DNA of 22,409 nucleotides, from positions 1 to 22,409 of the forward strand of contig JAKSDN010000932.1 of assembly GCA_022360075.1 (NCBI GenBank), read 5' to 3'. Shown here one piece after another: positions 21,403-22,409 of this stretch. The notes below the pieces were generated by a model that worked only from the letters and a program-made list of their open reading frames with translations, was not told the origin of the DNA and searched no databases. The translations under genes were made by a program, and so were the position numbers. Each line of letters starts with the position of its first letter. The first letter of the stretch is position 1. This stretch comes from Kiloniellales bacterium (GTDB taxonomy: Bacteria > Pseudomonadota > Alphaproteobacteria > Kiloniellales > JAKSDN01).

Positions 21403-22272
21403 ATGAATCATGCCCAGCTTAGGGCGTTCCATCGCGTCGCCGAGGAAGGCGGCTTCACCCGGGCCGCCGCCGCGCTCAATGTCACCCAACCGACGCTCTC
21501 GGGCCAGGTGAAAGCCCTGGAGGAAAGCTACGGCGTCAAGCTCTTCGAGCGGCGCGGACGCGGCGTCGAACCGACCGACCTGGGCGCCGCGCTGCACGAG
21601 GTCACGCGGCGCCTCTTCGACCTGGAGTCCGAGGCCGAGCGCCTGCTCGCGGCGGCCCGCGGGCTCAGACGCGGCAAGCTGCGCGTCGGCGCCGACGCGC
21701 CCTATCACGTCATCCCCTTGCTGGCCGCCTTCAACCGGCGCTATCCGGGGATCGAGCTCGCCTTCTCCTTCGGCAACTCCGAGCACGTGCTGCAGGAGCT
21801 CTATGCCCGGCGCAGCGACATCGCGGTCCTGCCCGACATCCCGGAGAACCGGCGCCTCCACGCCCAAGCCTTTCACCGCGAGCGTATCGTGCTCTTCGTC
21901 GACCGCGGCCACCCCTGGTCGCGGCGGCGCGCGGTGAAGCTGGCGGATCTCAAAGGCCAGCGCCTGGTGTTGCGCGAGCCTGGCTCGACCACCCGCGCCC
22001 TATTCGAGCGCGCCTTGAACAAGCGCGGGATCACGCCGGCTGGCGTCCTCGAAGTCGGCAGCCGCGAGGCCGTGCGCGAGGCCGTCGCCGCCGGATTGGG
22101 CGTAGGCGCCGTGTTCGAGAGCGAGTTCGGCAACGACGACCGCCTGCACCCGCTCGACCTCAACGACGCGGCCTTGCAAGCCCTCGAATACGCCGCCTGT
22201 CTGCGCGACCGGCGCGATTCCCCGATCGTCAGCGCCTTCTTCACCCTGCTGCCGGACGAGCTGGCGGCCTAG
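21403..22272 (+). CDS. LysR-type regulator of 2-aminoethylphosphonate catabolism
   Basis: 289 residues. The N-terminal winged helix (LRAFHRVAEEGGFTRAAAALNVTQPTLSGQVKALE, about 6-42) ends with LFERRGRGVEPTDLG. The periplasmic-binding-like effector domain starts at about residue 90 (LRVGADAPYHVIPLLAAF) and has the LysR-typical GLGVGAVFESEFG near 235. Its divergent position next to phnW-phnX matches the LysR group linked with AEP degradation, so the inducer is probably 2-aminoethylphosphonate or phosphonoacetaldehyde (inference). ATG 21403 has AGGTG 6 bases upstream; GTG 21394 is an in-frame alternative. No terminator is obvious before the right edge. Confidence 0.92.
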   Translation: MNHAQLRAFHRVAEEGGFTRAAAALNVTQPTLSGQVKALEESYGVKLFERRGRGVEPTDLGAALHEVTRRLFDLESEAERLLAAARGLRRGKLRVGADAPYHVIPLLAAFNRRYPGIELAFSFGNSEHVLQELYARRSDIAVLPDIPENRRLHAQAFHRERIVLFVDRGHPWSRRRAVKLADLKGQRLVLREPGSTTRALFERALNKRGITPAGVLEVGSREAVREAVAAGLGVGAVFESEFGNDDRLHPLDLNDAALQALEYAACLRDRRDSPIVSAFFTLLPDELAA

Positions 22273-22313
22273 TACCCACTATCACGAGAGGATGACACGT
22301 GTGACGCCGCTAT

Positions 22314-22390
22314 CCGCCCCTCGGCTAGGAGCGCGGTTCGCCGTGGTGTGGCCCCACCACAAGAATCGCGCGACGACGTCCGAGGGGCGG
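22314..22390. repeat. Inverted repeat at the right edge
   Basis: CCGCCCCTCGG (22314-22324) and CCGAGGGGCGG (22380-22390) are perfect 11-bp complements, enclosing an inner hairpin GTGGTG-TGGCCC-CACCAC (22343-22360). The 137-bp tail after the LysR gene contains this and no secure gene. It may be another intergenic repeat or a structured RNA end; the window stops too soon to tell. Confidence 0.5.
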
Positions 22391-22409
22391 AGAGCGGCGC
22401 CTGACGGTC

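Noticed and set aside
22292..22409. Possible next gene starting at ATG 22292 or GTG 22301 and running off the edge
   Set aside because: A GAGAGG site is present, but only about 38 codons are visible, the peptide has no recognisable feature, and the region is dominated by an inverted repeat. Cannot be decided from this window.

Overview
This is a 22.4 kb window of GC-rich DNA (roughly two thirds G+C) carrying about 20 real protein genes, tightly packed with many 1-8 bp gene overlaps. The gene content fits an alphaproteobacterium, probably Rhodospirillales-like: an Lhr-Core/PdeM/exonuclease repair set, TGATCC/CGTA promoters of the RpoE-ChrR type, PhoX, LysR-controlled PhnW/PhnX, and palindromic intergenic repeats. 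The genus cannot be told from the sequence. I see no rRNA, intact tRNA, CRISPR array, transposase or prophage gene.

Left part (1-6.6 kb): the 5' end of a ligase-associated DNA exonuclease gene runs leftwards off the edge. Its start codon overlaps, on the other strand, the start of a HIT-family hydrolase gene that is coupled to psuG (pseudouridine-5'-phosphate glycosidase) and closed by a strong terminator. A 490 bp gap holds a palindromic repeat and a Fur-like site. Two small secreted proteins of unknown function follow, convergently arranged, and then the coupled pair lhr-pdeM. Exo, Lhr-Core and PdeM belong to one known DNA-repair gene set, so here the set is split by a 2.9 kb block. The ligase would be expected left of the window.

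Middle part (6.6-16.7 kb): this looks like a singlet-oxygen/photo-oxidative stress island. A secreted fasciclin-domain gene (leftward) and a rightward operon diverge from about 7.5 kb. The operon is photolyase, flavin amine-oxidase-like protein, DUF1365, Cfa-like methyltransferase, GPH-type transporter and DUF3833 lipoprotein. A leftward operon (DUF6134 secreted protein, a 32-residue small ORF, SDR, NTF2-like protein) faces it, and the two operons overlap tail to tail by 38 bp. Both have an upstream element of the form TGATC[C/G]-N16/17-CGTA, which matches what I recall of the RpoE/ChrR (ECF11) promoter; a third, poorer match lies upstream of the fasciclin gene. The Cfa-like enzyme has Ser and Gln where E. 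coli Cfa has the bicarbonate ligands Cys139 and His266. This suggests methyl transfer without cyclopropane closure, for example in a methylated or furan fatty-acid pathway acting on phospholipid chains.

Right part (16.7-22.4 kb): phosphorus acquisition. A Tat-exported PhoX-type phosphatase follows a strong Pho box. After its double-hairpin 3' end come two palindromic repeat families, then phnW-phnX (2-aminoethylphosphonate to phosphonoacetaldehyde to acetaldehyde plus phosphate). A divergent LysR-type regulator is separated from them by an AT-rich spacer with a clear interrupted dyad.
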